DNA of 64,000 nucleotides from JBCBGF01 sp038526915 (GCA_038526915.1 JBCBGF010000012.1:1-64000), one strand, 5' to 3'; shown: positions 1 through 9,223, numbered from the stretch's first letter. Translations and numbers: made by a program. Notes: a model not told the origin generated them from the letters alone.

Positions 1-292
1 TCGCGCCGTCCATCTGCGCGGCACCGGTGATCATGTTCTTCACGTAGTCGGCGTGGCCGGGGCAATCCACGTGGGCGTAGTGGCGGTTGTCCGTCTCATA
101 CTCCACATGCGCGGTCGAGATCGTGATCCCCCGCGCCTTCTCCTCCGGCGCGCCGTCGATCTGGTCATACGCCTTGAAATCACCGAAATACTTCGTGATC
201 GCCGCCGTCAGCGTCGTCTTCCCGTGGTCAACATGGCCAATCGTGCCAATGTTCACATGCGGTTTGTTACGTTCAAACTTTTCCTTCGCCAT
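1..292 (-). CDS. tuf: Elongation factor Tu, N-terminal part (runs off the window)
   Basis: The GTPase that carries aminoacyl-tRNA to the ribosome. Only the first 97 codons are inside the window. The reverse strand begins MAKEKFERNKPHVNIGTIGH, followed by the P-loop GHVDHGKTT, the switch-I motif RGITI and the DCPGH G3 motif, then KNMITGAAQMDGA. The gene is last of the visible str operon (rpsL-rpsG-fusA-tuf), 77 bp after fusA, the usual bacterial order. The start ATG at 292-290 is the conserved EF-Tu start. Alphaproteobacteria often carry a second tuf elsewhere, which cannot be judged here. Confidence 0.97.
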   Translation of the reverse strand, partial: MAKEKFERNKPHVNIGTIGHVDHGKTTLTAAITKYFGDFKAYDQIDGAPEEKARGITISTAHVEYETDNRHYAHVDCPGHADYVKNMITGAAQMDGA

Positions 293-345
293 GATGGCCT
301 CCTTGATTGGGGTGCCGGAACAACCGGCCTACGGGTGGTGGGTAG

Positions 346-364
346 GCCGGGCCTCACGCCCGGC
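346..364 (-). other. GC-rich hairpin between fusA and tuf
   Basis: GCCGGGC (346-352) and GCCCGGC (358-364) form a perfect 7-bp stem around a 5-nt loop. There is no T-run after it on either strand, so it is not a standard intrinsic terminator. It may act as an RNA processing or stability element that sets tuf level relative to fusA. The role is inference. Confidence 0.35.
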
Positions 365-369
365 GCCCC

Positions 370-2487
370 TTATGCGTATTTCGACTGGATCTCTTCGCTG
401 ATGTTCTGCGGGACCGGCTCGTAATGGTCGAACTGCATGGTGAAGTTCGCCCGGCCCGAGCTCATCGAGCGCAGGTTATTGATGTAGCCGAACATGTTCG
501 CCAGCGGCACGAAGGCGTCGATGGCGATCGCGTTGCCGCGGGTGTCCTGCCCCTGCACCTGGCCCCGGCGGGACGTGAGATCCCCGATGATGCCACCAGT
601 ATATTCCTCGGGAGTCACCACCTCGACCTTCATGATCGGCTCCAGCAATTTCGCGCCGGCTTTCTTCATGCCTTCGCGCATACCCATCCGTGCCGCGATC
701 TCGAACGCCAGAACCGACGAGTCCACGTCGTGGAACTTGCCGTCCACCAGCGCGACCTTGAAGTCGATCACCGGGAAGCCCGCGAGCGGACCGGAGTCCA
801 TCACCGACTCGATGCCTTTTTCGACACCGGGGATGTATTCCTTCGGCACCGCACCACCGACGATCCGGCTCTCAAACGAATATCCCTCGCCCGGCTCGGT
901 CGGCGTGATGATCATCTTCACCTCGGCGAACTGACCAGAACCACCCGACTGCTTCTTGTGGGTGTAGGTATGCTCCACCTCGTGGCTGATCGTTTCGCGA
1001 TAGGCCACCTGCGGCGCGCCAATATTGGCCTCGACCTTGAATTCGCGCTTCAGGCGATCGACCAGAATGTCGAGGTGCAATTCGCCCATGCCCTTCATGA
1101 TCGTTTGACCCGATTCCAGATCGGTCTCGACGCGGAAGGACGGATCCTCTGCCGCAAGACGTTGCAGACCCTGAGACATCTTCTCCTGGTCGGCCTTCGT
1201 CTTGGGCTCCACCGCGATCTCGATCACCGGATCGGGGAAGGTCATCGTTTCCAGCACAACCGGATCCTGCGGGTCCGACAGCGTGTCGCCCGTGGTTGTG
1301 TCCTTCAGGCCCGCCAGCGCGATGATGTCGCCCGCGAACGCTTCCTGGATCTCGTCCTGCTTGTTGGAGTGCATCATGACCATCCGGCCAATGCGCTCTT
1401 TCTTGCCCTTGGTCGAGTTCAGAAGGCTGTCGCCCTTCGTCATCGTGCCCGAATAGATCCGGGTGAAGGTCAGCGTGCCCATATACGGGTCGTTCATGAT
1501 TTTGAACGCGAGGCCCGAGAACGGCATGTTGTCATCGGCGCGGCGCGCGATGTTCCGTTCTTCCGTCTCATCGCCCGGCTTGAAGCCCATGTAGTCGACC
1601 ACGTCGAGCGGGCTCGGCAGATAGTCGATCACGGCGTTCAGCAAAGGCTGCACGCCCTTGTTCTTGAAGGCAGAGCCACAGAGAACCGGAATGAACTTGA
1701 TCTCCAGCGTACCCTTCCGGATGAGCGACCGCAGCGTAGCCACATCGGGCTCATTGCCTTCGAGGTATTCCATCATGGCGTCGTCATCCATCTCGACCGC
1801 GGTCTCGATGAGCTTGCCACGCCATTCTTCGGCCGTGTCCTTTAGGCTGTCGCGGATCGGGCGCTTTTCCCAGGACGCGCCCAGGTCTTCGCCGGCCCAG
1901 ACCCATTCTTCCATGGTCACGAGGTCCACGATGCCTTCCAGCTCATTCTCCGCCCCGATCGGGATCTGGATCGGCGCGGGCGTCGCACCGGTGCGATCCT
2001 TGATCATGTGGACGCAGTTGAAGAAGTCGGCGCCAATCTTGTCCATCTTGTTGACGAACACGATGCGCGGCACCTTGTAACGGTCGGCCTGACGCCACAC
2101 CGTTTCGGTCTGCGGTTCCACGCCTGCGTTCGCATCCAGCACGGCAATCGCGCCATCCAGTACGGCCAGCGAACGCTCAACCTCAATCGTGAAGTCTACG
2201 TGGCCGGGCGTGTCGATGATGTTCATCCGGTGCTTCGGCGTTTCGGCGGTGCTGCCGTCTTCAGTGCGCTCCCAGAAGGTCGTCGTCGCAGCCGAGGTGA
2301 TGGTGATCCCCCGCTCCTGCTCCTGCTCCATCCAGTCCATGGTGGCTGCGCCATCGTGCACTTCGCCGATGTTGTGCGACTTGCCGGTGTAGAACAGGAT
2401 CCGCTCGGAACAGGTCGTTTTTCCGGCGTCGATATGCGCCATGATCCCGAAGTTCCGGTAGCGCTCAAGGGGATATTCGCGTGCCAT
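370..2487 (-). CDS. fusA: Elongation factor G
   Basis: The 705-residue translocase GTPase that moves mRNA and tRNA through the ribosome and, with RRF, helps recycle ribosomes. The P-loop AHIDAGKTT lies near residue 17, the switch region RGITITSAA near 60, DTPGH near 90 and the NKMD base-recognition motif near 145. EF-G domains II-V follow, ending in a typical C-terminus (YEPVPQNISEEIQSKYA). Length is normal for the family. It lies 26 bp downstream of rpsG and 77 bp upstream of tuf, in one transcription unit. Nothing points to the paralogue FusA2. Confidence 0.98.
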   Translation of the reverse strand: MAREYPLERYRNFGIMAHIDAGKTTCSERILFYTGKSHNIGEVHDGAATMDWMEQEQERGITITSAATTTFWERTEDGSTAETPKHRMNIIDTPGHVDFTIEVERSLAVLDGAIAVLDANAGVEPQTETVWRQADRYKVPRIVFVNKMDKIGADFFNCVHMIKDRTGATPAPIQIPIGAENELEGIVDLVTMEEWVWAGEDLGASWEKRPIRDSLKDTAEEWRGKLIETAVEMDDDAMMEYLEGNEPDVATLRSLIRKGTLEIKFIPVLCGSAFKNKGVQPLLNAVIDYLPSPLDVVDYMGFKPGDETEERNIARRADDNMPFSGLAFKIMNDPYMGTLTFTRIYSGTMTKGDSLLNSTKGKKERIGRMVMMHSNKQDEIQEAFAGDIIALAGLKDTTTGDTLSDPQDPVVLETMTFPDPVIEIAVEPKTKADQEKMSQGLQRLAAEDPSFRVETDLESGQTIMKGMGELHLDILVDRLKREFKVEANIGAPQVAYRETISHEVEHTYTHKKQSGGSGQFAEVKMIITPTEPGEGYSFESRIVGGAVPKEYIPGVEKGIESVMDSGPLAGFPVIDFKVALVDGKFHDVDSSVLAFEIAARMGMREGMKKAGAKLLEPIMKVEVVTPEEYTGGIIGDLTSRRGQVQGQDTRGNAIAIDAFVPLANMFGYINNLRSMSSGRANFTMQFDHYEPVPQNISEEIQSKYA

Positions 2488-2513
2488 CGTGATGGTCCTC
2501 AGGCTGAATTAGG

Positions 2514-2984
2514 TTACCAGCGGTAGTGGCTGAACGCCTTGTTGGCGTCGGCCATCTTGTGGGTGTCTTCGCGCTTCTTCACCGCCGCGCCGCGGCCATT
2601 GACGGCATCGGCCAGCTCACCGGCCAGACGCTCTTCCATGGTGTTTTCGTTGCGTGCGCGGCAGGCGTTGATGAGCCAGCGGATCGCCAGTGCCTCACGG
2701 CGTTCGGGCCGCACTTCGACCGGAACCTGATAGGTCGCACCACCCACCCGGCGGGAGCGGACCTCAACCGACGGTTTGATGTTGTCGAGCGCTTCGTGGA
2801 ACACTTCCACGGGGGCTTTCTTCAGCTTGCCTTCAACCCGGTCGAACGCGTTATATACAATGCGCTCGGCGACGGATTTCTTGCCGTCGATCATCAGGTT
2901 GTTCATGAATTTCGTCAGAACGCGGTCGCCATATTTGGCGTCGGGCAGAACTTCGCGTTTCTCGGCGGCGTGACGGCGGGACAT
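2514..2984 (-). CDS. rpsG: 30S ribosomal protein S7
   Basis: A 156-residue small-subunit protein that binds the 3' major domain of 16S rRNA, starts head assembly and lies near the E-site mRNA path. The N-terminus MSRRHAAEKREVLPDAKYGD and the internal stretch RSRRVGGATYQVPVEVRPER are characteristic. The length equals the short, non-E. coli K form of S7. It lies 12 bp after rpsL. In many bacteria S7 also acts as a translational repressor of the str operon; no such site was identified here. Confidence 0.98.
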   Translation of the reverse strand: MSRRHAAEKREVLPDAKYGDRVLTKFMNNLMIDGKKSVAERIVYNAFDRVEGKLKKAPVEVFHEALDNIKPSVEVRSRRVGGATYQVPVEVRPERREALAIRWLINACRARNENTMEERLAGELADAVNGRGAAVKKREDTHKMADANKAFSHYRW

Positions 2985-2996
2985 ATCGGCTTCCTC

Positions 2997-3368
2997 TTAC
3001 TTCGGACGCTTAGCGCCGTATTTCGAGCGGCGCTGCTTACGGTCTTTGACGCCCTGGGTATCCAGAACACCGCGCAGGATGTGATAGCGCACACCGGGAA
3101 GGTCCTTTACCCGGCCCCCACGGATCAGAACCACCGAGTGTTCCTGCAGGTTGTGGCTTTCGCCGGGGATGTAGCTGATCACCTCAAAGCCATTGGTCAG
3201 GCGCACCTTGGCAACCTTCCGCATGGCCGAGTTCGGCTTTTTCGGCGTCGTTGTGTAAACGCGCGTGCAGACGCCGCGCTTCTGGGGGCAACCCTCCAGG
3301 TGCAGCGACTTTGAGCGTTTGACTTTCGGCTGCCGCGGCTTGCGGATCAGCTGCTGGATCGTTGGCAT
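2997..3368 (-). CDS. rpsL: 30S ribosomal protein S12
   Basis: A 123-residue decoding-centre protein. The conserved blocks VYTTTPKKPNSAMRKVAKV and RVKDLPGVRYHILRG are both present. Lys43 and the lysine of RVKDL are both lysine, the streptomycin-sensitive state as known for this family. First gene of the str operon, with its promoter at 3596-3624 and a leader of roughly 220 nt. The ATG at 3368-3366 is the conserved start. Confidence 0.98.
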   Translation of the reverse strand: MPTIQQLIRKPRQPKVKRSKSLHLEGCPQKRGVCTRVYTTTPKKPNSAMRKVAKVRLTNGFEVISYIPGESHNLQEHSVVLIRGGRVKDLPGVRYHILRGVLDTQGVKDRKQRRSKYGAKRPK

Positions 3369-3595
3369 TCCGGTTCTATCCCCGTGCTCATCTCATCGGT
3401 GGAATGCGCGCGCATCCCGGTTTCGTGTCGTGCCCCCGCAATGCGCGTCCGCAAAACGAGAAAAACCGCAGGCGCGCCCAATCGCAGGCGCGGCGCGGTG
3501 GGTATCCAGAGGATCGGGCCCGAGGGGCCGGATCGTGACCACTTACATCTTGTAATCGTGCCATCCGGGGCATGGCCGCCGGGTGAAGTGCGCGC

Positions 3596-3624
3596 GATAT
3601 AGAAGGAGTCGATGGGGCTGTCAA
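3596..3624 (-). promoter_or_regulatory. Promoter of the rpsL-rpsG-fusA-tuf operon, with long leader
   Basis: On the minus strand TTGACA (3624-3619) is followed after exactly 17 nt by TATATC (3601-3596), close to the sigma-70 consensus and the best promoter match in the window. The gene-free stretch 3369-3595 is then the 5' leader of the operon. It holds GC-rich self-complementary runs around 3515-3530 but no feature I can name. The divergent S41-like gene starts at 3700, so the 331-bp gap is shared. Confidence 0.75.
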
Positions 3625-3699
3625 CAGGTCCAGACCAGCCGATGCCAACCGCCGCGAAAGACGGCCTACGGGTCACAGACACAGGTAGCGTCCGGGCTC

Positions 3700-4923
3700 A
3701 TGGTAGACATTCAATTCGCCTGGGCGATAGGGTCCGGTGTGTCGCTTAACCAAGACCTCGAATGCATCATAGACGTTGTGAAACGGGTCGACCCGAGCTT
3801 CTCTGCCGTCGATCCAGTAGAAATCGACGCGCATATCGACATTGCCAGAAGGGCCGCTTCTGAGAATGGAAAAGAGACATTCTTACTATCAGCGATGCGC
3901 CTATTTGCACTTTCCGGCAATGGCCACACGCGCCTGATCCCAAATGATGCAATCTCGGTTCTGCCGCTTCGGTTTGTGGCCATTGGACCATCCGTCTATC
4001 TCACTGCAGCATCTAATCAGTTTGCGGAGCTCGCACCCCGCAAACTGCTGGGGGTAAACGGCGTCTCTGTAAAAGGCATTGAAAAAGCCTCGGCAAGCTT
4101 TCTGGCAGGAACACCGCAGCGACAACGCGTGATCGGGCCTCTTCTGTATGCGTGGCCTGCCGCTTTGGCGCATTTGGGCGTTGGATCCGTGGGTAGCCAC
4201 ACGCAGTATCTACTTCAAGATGCCGACGCCAGCACGACGACAATCAGGGTGGCCAACGCCGATACTGTTGCCGCGTCAGAGCTCTATCCAAGAAATGAGC
4301 ATGGCAAGGCTGAACCCATATGGAACCATACTGGCTTCGTGGAATTCCACCACGTTTCAGCGCACGGCGCCGTTCTGAAGCTGCCAAGCTTTTTCGATCC
4401 GGAGGAGCGCACGTTTCCCAAAGCAATCGACAAAGCCGCCGCATGGGTTGACGCCCACAAAGACCGGTGTCTGGTAATCGATGTGCGAGGCAACACTGGC
4501 GGCGACTTCTTGGTGACGATGCCGCTAATCGAAGCCATTGCCAGAAACACATGGTCTGGCGGCTGCGCGGTGGTGGTGGACAAATTCACCTTTTCCGCGG
4601 CAATCGTATTTGTTGCGCTCCTCAAGTACCGGCTCGGGTCCAGACTGACGATCGTCGGAGAGGAGATGGGCGATTGCCTTAGGTTTTTTGCCGAAGGTGG
4701 CTTGACCGAACTGCCGTCCAGCGGCGCGCTCGTGCGGTATTCCACGGCACTTCACGATTGGGAAGCTGGATCGGTAGACCAAACCACACCACCTGAGATC
4801 GCGCGCATGATCGTGCCAGTCCGCAGGCTCGACATTGATCGAGACTGGTTTTCATCACCGTTTGACGCCGCTCCGCAGAGCATTGTTTATGAACGGCTGG
4901 TTAAGGATCTGGCGCACCTGTGA
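3700..4923 (+). CDS. S41 (tail-specific protease) family protein, atypical active site
   Basis: A 407-residue protein with the tail-specific protease fold. GNGHTRL (residues 73-79) matches the conserved GHT region. The core has LVIDVRGNTGGDF, followed by VVDKFTFSAA in which Ser299 occupies the nucleophile position. In CtpA/Tsp proteins a lysine about 25 residues later completes the dyad; here that region reads VGEEMGDCLRFF and has no lysine. The protein therefore belongs to a non-Ctp subgroup or is inactive. There is no signal peptide and no clear PDZ domain. I chose the ATG at 3700; an in-frame extension to 3583 looks non-coding. Base composition is less GC-rich than the neighbours, which may mean transfer. 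No operon partner. Confidence 0.75.
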   Translation: MVDIQFAWAIGSGVSLNQDLECIIDVVKRVDPSFSAVDPVEIDAHIDIARRAASENGKETFLLSAMRLFALSGNGHTRLIPNDAISVLPLRFVAIGPSVYLTAASNQFAELAPRKLLGVNGVSVKGIEKASASFLAGTPQRQRVIGPLLYAWPAALAHLGVGSVGSHTQYLLQDADASTTTIRVANADTVAASELYPRNEHGKAEPIWNHTGFVEFHHVSAHGAVLKLPSFFDPEERTFPKAIDKAAAWVDAHKDRCLVIDVRGNTGGDFLVTMPLIEAIARNTWSGGCAVVVDKFTFSAAIVFVALLKYRLGSRLTIVGEEMGDCLRFFAEGGLTELPSSGALVRYSTALHDWEAGSVDQTTPPEIARMIVPVRRLDIDRDWFSSPFDAAPQSIVYERLVKDLAHL

Positions 4924-5083
4924 ACGCCAAATCATCACGTCCTCACTCACGGCCCCTGAGACATTTTTACCCGCATCCTATCGGCTTATCCCGTTGCCGC
5001 CTGCCGCCATCCCAACTACAACCATCAAAACAACGCGCTGGCGCGCCTGAAGCGCTGGCCGGGTAGCCAATCAGGAGTATCGC

Positions 5084-6757
5084 ATGGCCGACGCTGCCAT
5101 TCATGGGCACGAGGGACATGACGAACGCGGGTTCTTCACCCGCTGGTTCATGTCGACCAACCACAAGGATATCGGGATCCTGTACCTGTTCACATCGGGT
5201 GTCGTCGGCTTCATCGCCGTCGCCTTCACCGTGTACATGCGGATGGAGCTTATGGAGCCCGGCGTTCAATACATGTGCATGGAAGGTGCCCGGATGACGG
5301 CCGCCGCCGCTGGCGAATGTACACCCAACGGCCACCTTTGGAACGTGCTGATCACCGGCCATGGTATCCTGATGATGTTCTTCGTCGTGATCCCGGCCCT
5401 GTTCGGCGGGTTTGGCAACTATTTCATGCCGCTCCAGATCGGTGCGCCGGATATGGCATTCCCGCGCCTCAATAACCTCAGCTATTGGCTCTATGTCGCC
5501 GGCACAGCGCTTGCTGTGGCCTCGCTCTTGTCGCCCGGCGGCAATGACCAGTTGGGCTCCGGCGTGGGATGGGTGCTTTATCCGCCGCTCTCGACCAATG
5601 AAGGCGGCTGGTCGATGGACTTGGCGATCTTCGCCGTCCACGTCTCAGGCGCCTCGTCGATCCTGGGCGCGATCAACATTATCACCACCTTCCTGAACAT
5701 GCGTGCCCCTGGCATGACCCTGTTCAAGGTGCCGCTCTTTGCGTGGTCGGTCTTCATCACCGCCTGGATGATCCTCCTGGCCCTGCCCGTGCTTGCCGGT
5801 GCCATCACCATGCTCCTGATGGACCGCAACTTTGGCTTCACCTTCTTCGATCCTGCCGGCGGCGGTGACCCGGTGCTCTACCAGCACATCCTGTGGTTCT
5901 TCGGCCACCCCGAGGTCTACATCATCATCATCCCGGGCTTCGGTATCATCAGCCACATCATCGCCACCTTCAGCCGCAAGCCCATCTTCGGCTACCTGCC
6001 GATGGTCTGGGCCATGATCGCGATCGGTGCCTTGGGCTTCGTCGTCTGGGCGCACCACATGTACACCGTGGGGATGTCGCTGACGCAGCAGACCTACTTT
6101 ATGCTCGCGACCATGGTGATCGCCGTGCCCACGGGCGTGAAGATCTTCTCTTGGATCGCCACGATGTGGGGTGGCTCGGTCGAGTTCAAAACACCCATGC
6201 TCTGGGCCTTCGGCTTCCTGTTCCTGTTCACGCTGGGCGGGGTCACCGGCATCGTCCTGTCACAGGCTGGCGTCGACCGGGCCTATCATGACACCTATTA
6301 CGTCGTGGCCCACTTCCACTATGTGATGTCGCTGGGGGCCGTCTTCTGTATCTTTGCCGGGATCTACTTCTACATCGGCAAGATGTCGGGGCGCGAGTAT
6401 CCCGAATGGGCGGGCAAGGTACACTTCTGGTCGATGTTCATCGGCTCGAACCTGACGTTCTTCCCCCAGCACTTCCTGGGCCGTCAGGGCATGCCGCGCC
6501 GCTATATCGACTATCCCGAGGCTTTCGCCTACTGGAACTACGTGTCGTCCATCGGTGCCTTCATCGCCTTCGCGTCGTTCCTCTTCTTCATCGGGGTCAT
6601 TGCCTACACGCTGATGTACGGGCGCCGGATCACCGAGAACAACTACTGGAACGAGCACGCCGATACGCTGGAATGGACCCTGCCCACCCCGCCGCCGGAG
6701 CATACGTTTGAACAGCTCCCCAAGCAAGAAGAGTGGGACAAGAGCCACGCGCACTAG
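5084..6757 (+). CDS. ctaD: Cytochrome c oxidase subunit I, aa3 type
   Basis: A 557-residue, 12-helix subunit that holds heme a and the heme a3-CuB centre and pumps protons while reducing oxygen to water. Heme a ligand His lies in ITGHGIL (about residue 93). CuB ligands are the His of HPEVY (with the cross-linked Tyr) and the HH pair in VVWAHHMYTVG. The distal ligands are in VAHFHYVMS. SRKPIFGYLPM carries the K-channel region. AGGAG lies at 5071-5075, about 8 nt before the ATG. The other subunits are not adjacent, as is common for a stand-alone ctaD in Rhodobacteraceae. A strong terminator follows. Confidence 0.97.
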   Translation: MADAAIHGHEGHDERGFFTRWFMSTNHKDIGILYLFTSGVVGFIAVAFTVYMRMELMEPGVQYMCMEGARMTAAAAGECTPNGHLWNVLITGHGILMMFFVVIPALFGGFGNYFMPLQIGAPDMAFPRLNNLSYWLYVAGTALAVASLLSPGGNDQLGSGVGWVLYPPLSTNEGGWSMDLAIFAVHVSGASSILGAINIITTFLNMRAPGMTLFKVPLFAWSVFITAWMILLALPVLAGAITMLLMDRNFGFTFFDPAGGGDPVLYQHILWFFGHPEVYIIIIPGFGIISHIIATFSRKPIFGYLPMVWAMIAIGALGFVVWAHHMYTVGMSLTQQTYFMLATMVIAVPTGVKIFSWIATMWGGSVEFKTPMLWAFGFLFLFTLGGVTGIVLSQAGVDRAYHDTYYVVAHFHYVMSLGAVFCIFAGIYFYIGKMSGREYPEWAGKVHFWSMFIGSNLTFFPQHFLGRQGMPRRYIDYPEAFAYWNYVSSIGAFIAFASFLFFIGVIAYTLMYGRRITENNYWNEHADTLEWTLPTPPPEHTFEQLPKQEEWDKSHAH

Positions 6758-6780
6758 GGCCGCGCCCAGCCGCCGGTCAT

Positions 6781-6812
6781 AAAAGCCCCCAACGACGGTT
6801 GGGGGCTTTTTT
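6781..6812 (+). terminator. Intrinsic terminator after ctaD
   Basis: AAAAGCCCCCAAC pairs perfectly with GTTGGGGGCTTTT across a GACG tetraloop (13 bp), and the T-run continues to six bases. It begins 24 bp after the ctaD stop and separates ctaD from the DUF2244 gene. Confidence 0.95.
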
Positions 6813-6915
6813 CTGCTCTGTCCCGATGATTGCGAAATACCGCCGTGGCGATAGCCTTTGAAATCCGCTTTTCTCGCCCCACAGGCAGGCTATCATCACA
6901 TCTGGAAAAACACCG

Positions 6916-7437
6916 ATGCCCTACCGCTGGACCCATACCCCAACCGCCGCGCAAGACGGCCCTCTGGCCCGCCTCGTCCTCTGGCCGCACCAGTCCATGA
7001 CGGGCAAAGGGTTCGCGACCTTCATCGGCATCACCGCCACCATGCTCTCACTGCCACTGGTGGCCCTTCTGGGATCCCCCATCACCTGGGTGCTGATGCT
7101 ATTCTTCCTCGCCGCGATCTGGGCAATCTGGTTTGCGCTGATGAAAAACCGTCAACACATGACGCTGCACGAAGAGCTGGCGATCTGGCCAGACCGTCTG
7201 CATCTCGAACACGTGCAACCCCGCCGCCCCGCGCTCCGGTGGGAGGCCAACCCTTATTGGGTGTCAACGCACTTGCACAAAGAGGGAAAGGTCGAGAACT
7301 ACCTGACGCTGAAAGGGGCCGGGCGCGAGGTCGAGCTCGGCGCGTTTCTCAGCCCTGATGAGCGGGCGACCCTGCACGAAGAGCTAGAGATGGCGCTGGC
7401 CAATGCTCGTCAAAGCCAGGTGCCGGGGCGGGTCTAA
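6916..7437 (+). CDS. DUF2244 family membrane protein
   Basis: A 173-residue protein with two adjacent hydrophobic helices (about residues 35-75) between a short N-terminus (MPYRWTHTP) and a C-terminal soluble domain. It contains the typical DUF2244 features: MTLHEELAIWPDRLHLEHVQPR, then WEANPYWVSTHLHKEGKVENYLTLKG and a GREVELGAFLSPDER segment. The family is found beside cytochrome oxidase genes in alphaproteobacteria, and ctaD is directly upstream here, which suggests a link to oxidase biogenesis; no function is established. Its stop codon overlaps the stop of the convergent YqeY-like gene. Confidence 0.85.
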   Translation: MPYRWTHTPTAAQDGPLARLVLWPHQSMTGKGFATFIGITATMLSLPLVALLGSPITWVLMLFFLAAIWAIWFALMKNRQHMTLHEELAIWPDRLHLEHVQPRRPALRWEANPYWVSTHLHKEGKVENYLTLKGAGREVELGAFLSPDERATLHEELEMALANARQSQVPGRV

Positions 7438-7892
7438 CCCAGCCGATCCCGCACCATCGGGCCGACCCGCCCGAAATCCATCTGCCCGGTGAACTTGGAC
7501 TTCAACGTCCCCATCACCTTGCCCATATCGCGCAGCGATTCCGCCCCTGACGACCGGATCGCCGCATCCACGGCCTTGGCAACCTCGTCCTCATCTAGTT
7601 GCCGCGGCAGGAACGCCTCGATCACTGTGATCTCTGCGCGCTCTTTCTCGGCCAGCTCCAGCCGGCCGCCCTCTTCATAGGCGCGCGCGCTTTCCTGGCG
7701 CTGCTTGACCATCTTGCCCAGGATCTGCAGCACCTCATCATCGCTCACCCCTTCTTCGCGGCCCTCACCGCGCAGGGCAATGTCACGATCCTTGATCGCG
7801 GCATTGATCAACCGCAGCGTCGACAAACGCTCGGTATCTTTCGATTTCATGGCAGTCTTCAACGCGTCACCAACGCGAGTCCGCATACCCAT
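7434..7892 (-). CDS. GatB/YqeY domain protein
   Basis: A 152-residue YqeY-family protein related to the tail domain of the amidotransferase subunit GatB, thought to bind tRNA. Conserved features are TAMKSKDTERLSTLRLINAA, the KQRQESARAYEEGGR segment and the end MGKVMGTLKSKFTGQMDFG. The start ATG at 7892 is preferred because AGGGGAAGG lies 8 nt upstream; the next in-frame ATG (7886) would be 14 nt away. The gene is divergent from carA and convergent with the DUF2244 gene. Co-orientation with carA or dnaG-rpoD is common in the family, but no partner is present on this strand. Confidence 0.9.
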   Translation of the reverse strand: MGMRTRVGDALKTAMKSKDTERLSTLRLINAAIKDRDIALRGEGREEGVSDDEVLQILGKMVKQRQESARAYEEGGRLELAEKERAEITVIEAFLPRQLDEDEVAKAVDAAIRSSGAESLRDMGKVMGTLKSKFTGQMDFGRVGPMVRDRLG

Positions 7893-8017
7893 CGATGTGG
7901 CCTTCCCCTCAGCGCAATCCAAGAGTTGACCATATAGAACGCGATTTTCAGAAACAAGGCGCGAGCTTCCTGGTTAACATACTGTTTTCATTACAAAAGT
8001 GAATTTTTCCACACTGC

Positions 8018-8046
8018 TTGACGCGGATGCCACACCCCCTTAGGTT
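8018..8046 (+). promoter_or_regulatory. Candidate carA promoter
   Basis: CTTGACG (TTGACG at 8018-8023), a 17-nt spacer, then TAGGTT (8041-8046), about 28 nt before the carA ATG. The -35 is good and the -10 is only a partial match. The arrangement fits other Rhodobacteraceae promoters, but it is not proven. Confidence 0.45.
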
Positions 8047-8074
8047 CGCGCAAATTTGCCGCCGGAGCCCCCCA

Positions 8075-9223
8075 ATGACCCCTGCCCAGCCCACCGCCTG
8101 CCTTGCCCTGGCCGACGGCACGCTGTTTTACGGCAAGGGGTTCGGCGCCACGGGCGAAACCACGGCAGAGCTCTGTTTCAACACCGCCATGACCGGGTAT
8201 CAGGAGATCATGACCGATCCCTCCTATGCCGGTCAGGTCGTCACCTTCACCTTCCCCCATATCGGCAATGTTGGCGTGAACCCCGAAGATGACGAAACCG
8301 CCGAACCCGTGGCGGCGGGCATGGTGGTGAAGTGGGATCCCACCGATCCCTCAAACTGGCGCGCGGCGGAACCGCTCACCCAATGGCTCACCCGGCGCGG
8401 TCGCATCGGCATCGGCGGGATCGACACCCGCCGCCTCACCCGCGCGATCCGCCAGCAGGGGGCGCCGCACATCGCGCTGGCTCATGATCCCCACGGCAAG
8501 TTCGACATCGAAAGACTGGTGACAGCAGCCCGCGCCTTCCCGGGTCTCGAAGGCCTGGATCTGGCCAAGGACGTCACCTGCGCACAGTCCTATCGCTGGG
8601 ACGAAATGCGCTGGGCCTGGCCCGAGGGCTACACCCGGCGCACGGAACCGGGCCACAAGGTCGTCGCCATCGATTATGGCGCAAAGCGCAACATCCTGCG
8701 GTGCCTGGCCAGCGCAGGCTGCGACGTGACCGTCCTACCCGCCACCGCGACGGCAGAAGACGTGTTGGCCCAGTCGCCCGAAGGCCTGTTCCTGTCCAAT
8801 GGCCCGGGCGATCCGGCTGCCACCGGTGCATACGCCGTGCCGATGATCCGTAAGGTTCTCGACGAGACCGATATCCCGGTCTTCGGCATTTGCCTCGGCC
8901 ACCAGATGCTGGCCCTGGCCCTTGGCGCACGCACGATCAAGATGAACCATGGCCACCACGGCGCGAACCACCCCGTGAAGGATCTGGAAACCGGCAAGGT
9001 CGAAATCACGTCGATGAATCACGGCTTTACCGTCGACAGCCAGACCCTGCCCGAGGGGGTTACCGAAACCCATGTCTCGCTCTTCGATGGCTCCAACTGC
9101 GGGATCCGCATCGCCGACCGCCCGGTCTTCTCGGTCCAGTACCACCCCGAGGCCAGCCCCGGCCCGCAAGACAGCTACTACCTCTTCCAACGCTTTGCCG
9201 CCGCGATGGATGCTCGGGTGTGA
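8075..9223 (+). CDS. carA: Carbamoyl-phosphate synthase, small (glutaminase) subunit
   Basis: A 382-residue subunit that hydrolyses glutamine and passes ammonia to CarB for carbamoyl phosphate, feeding arginine and pyrimidine synthesis. The N-terminal CPSase domain has GYQEIMTDPSYAGQ. The C-terminal class I amidotransferase domain has VAIDYGAKRNILR, the nucleophile Cys in FGICLGHQM, and the His/Glu pair in VQYHPEASPGP. The ATG at 8075 is preferred over an upstream TTG because GGAG (8064-8067) is correctly spaced. carB is not adjacent, as is usual in this family. Confidence 0.96.
   Translation: MTPAQPTACLALADGTLFYGKGFGATGETTAELCFNTAMTGYQEIMTDPSYAGQVVTFTFPHIGNVGVNPEDDETAEPVAAGMVVKWDPTDPSNWRAAEPLTQWLTRRGRIGIGGIDTRRLTRAIRQQGAPHIALAHDPHGKFDIERLVTAARAFPGLEGLDLAKDVTCAQSYRWDEMRWAWPEGYTRRTEPGHKVVAIDYGAKRNILRCLASAGCDVTVLPATATAEDVLAQSPEGLFLSNGPGDPAATGAYAVPMIRKVLDETDIPVFGICLGHQMLALALGARTIKMNHGHHGANHPVKDLETGKVEITSMNHGFTVDSQTLPEGVTETHVSLFDGSNCGIRIADRPVFSVQYHPEASPGPQDSYYLFQRFAAAMDARV

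Noticed and set aside
424..1845. Long plus-strand open frame opposite fusA
   Set aside because: It is the antisense shadow of fusA in a GC-rich genome; the translation is Arg/His-rich and matches no family, while fusA on the other strand is certain.
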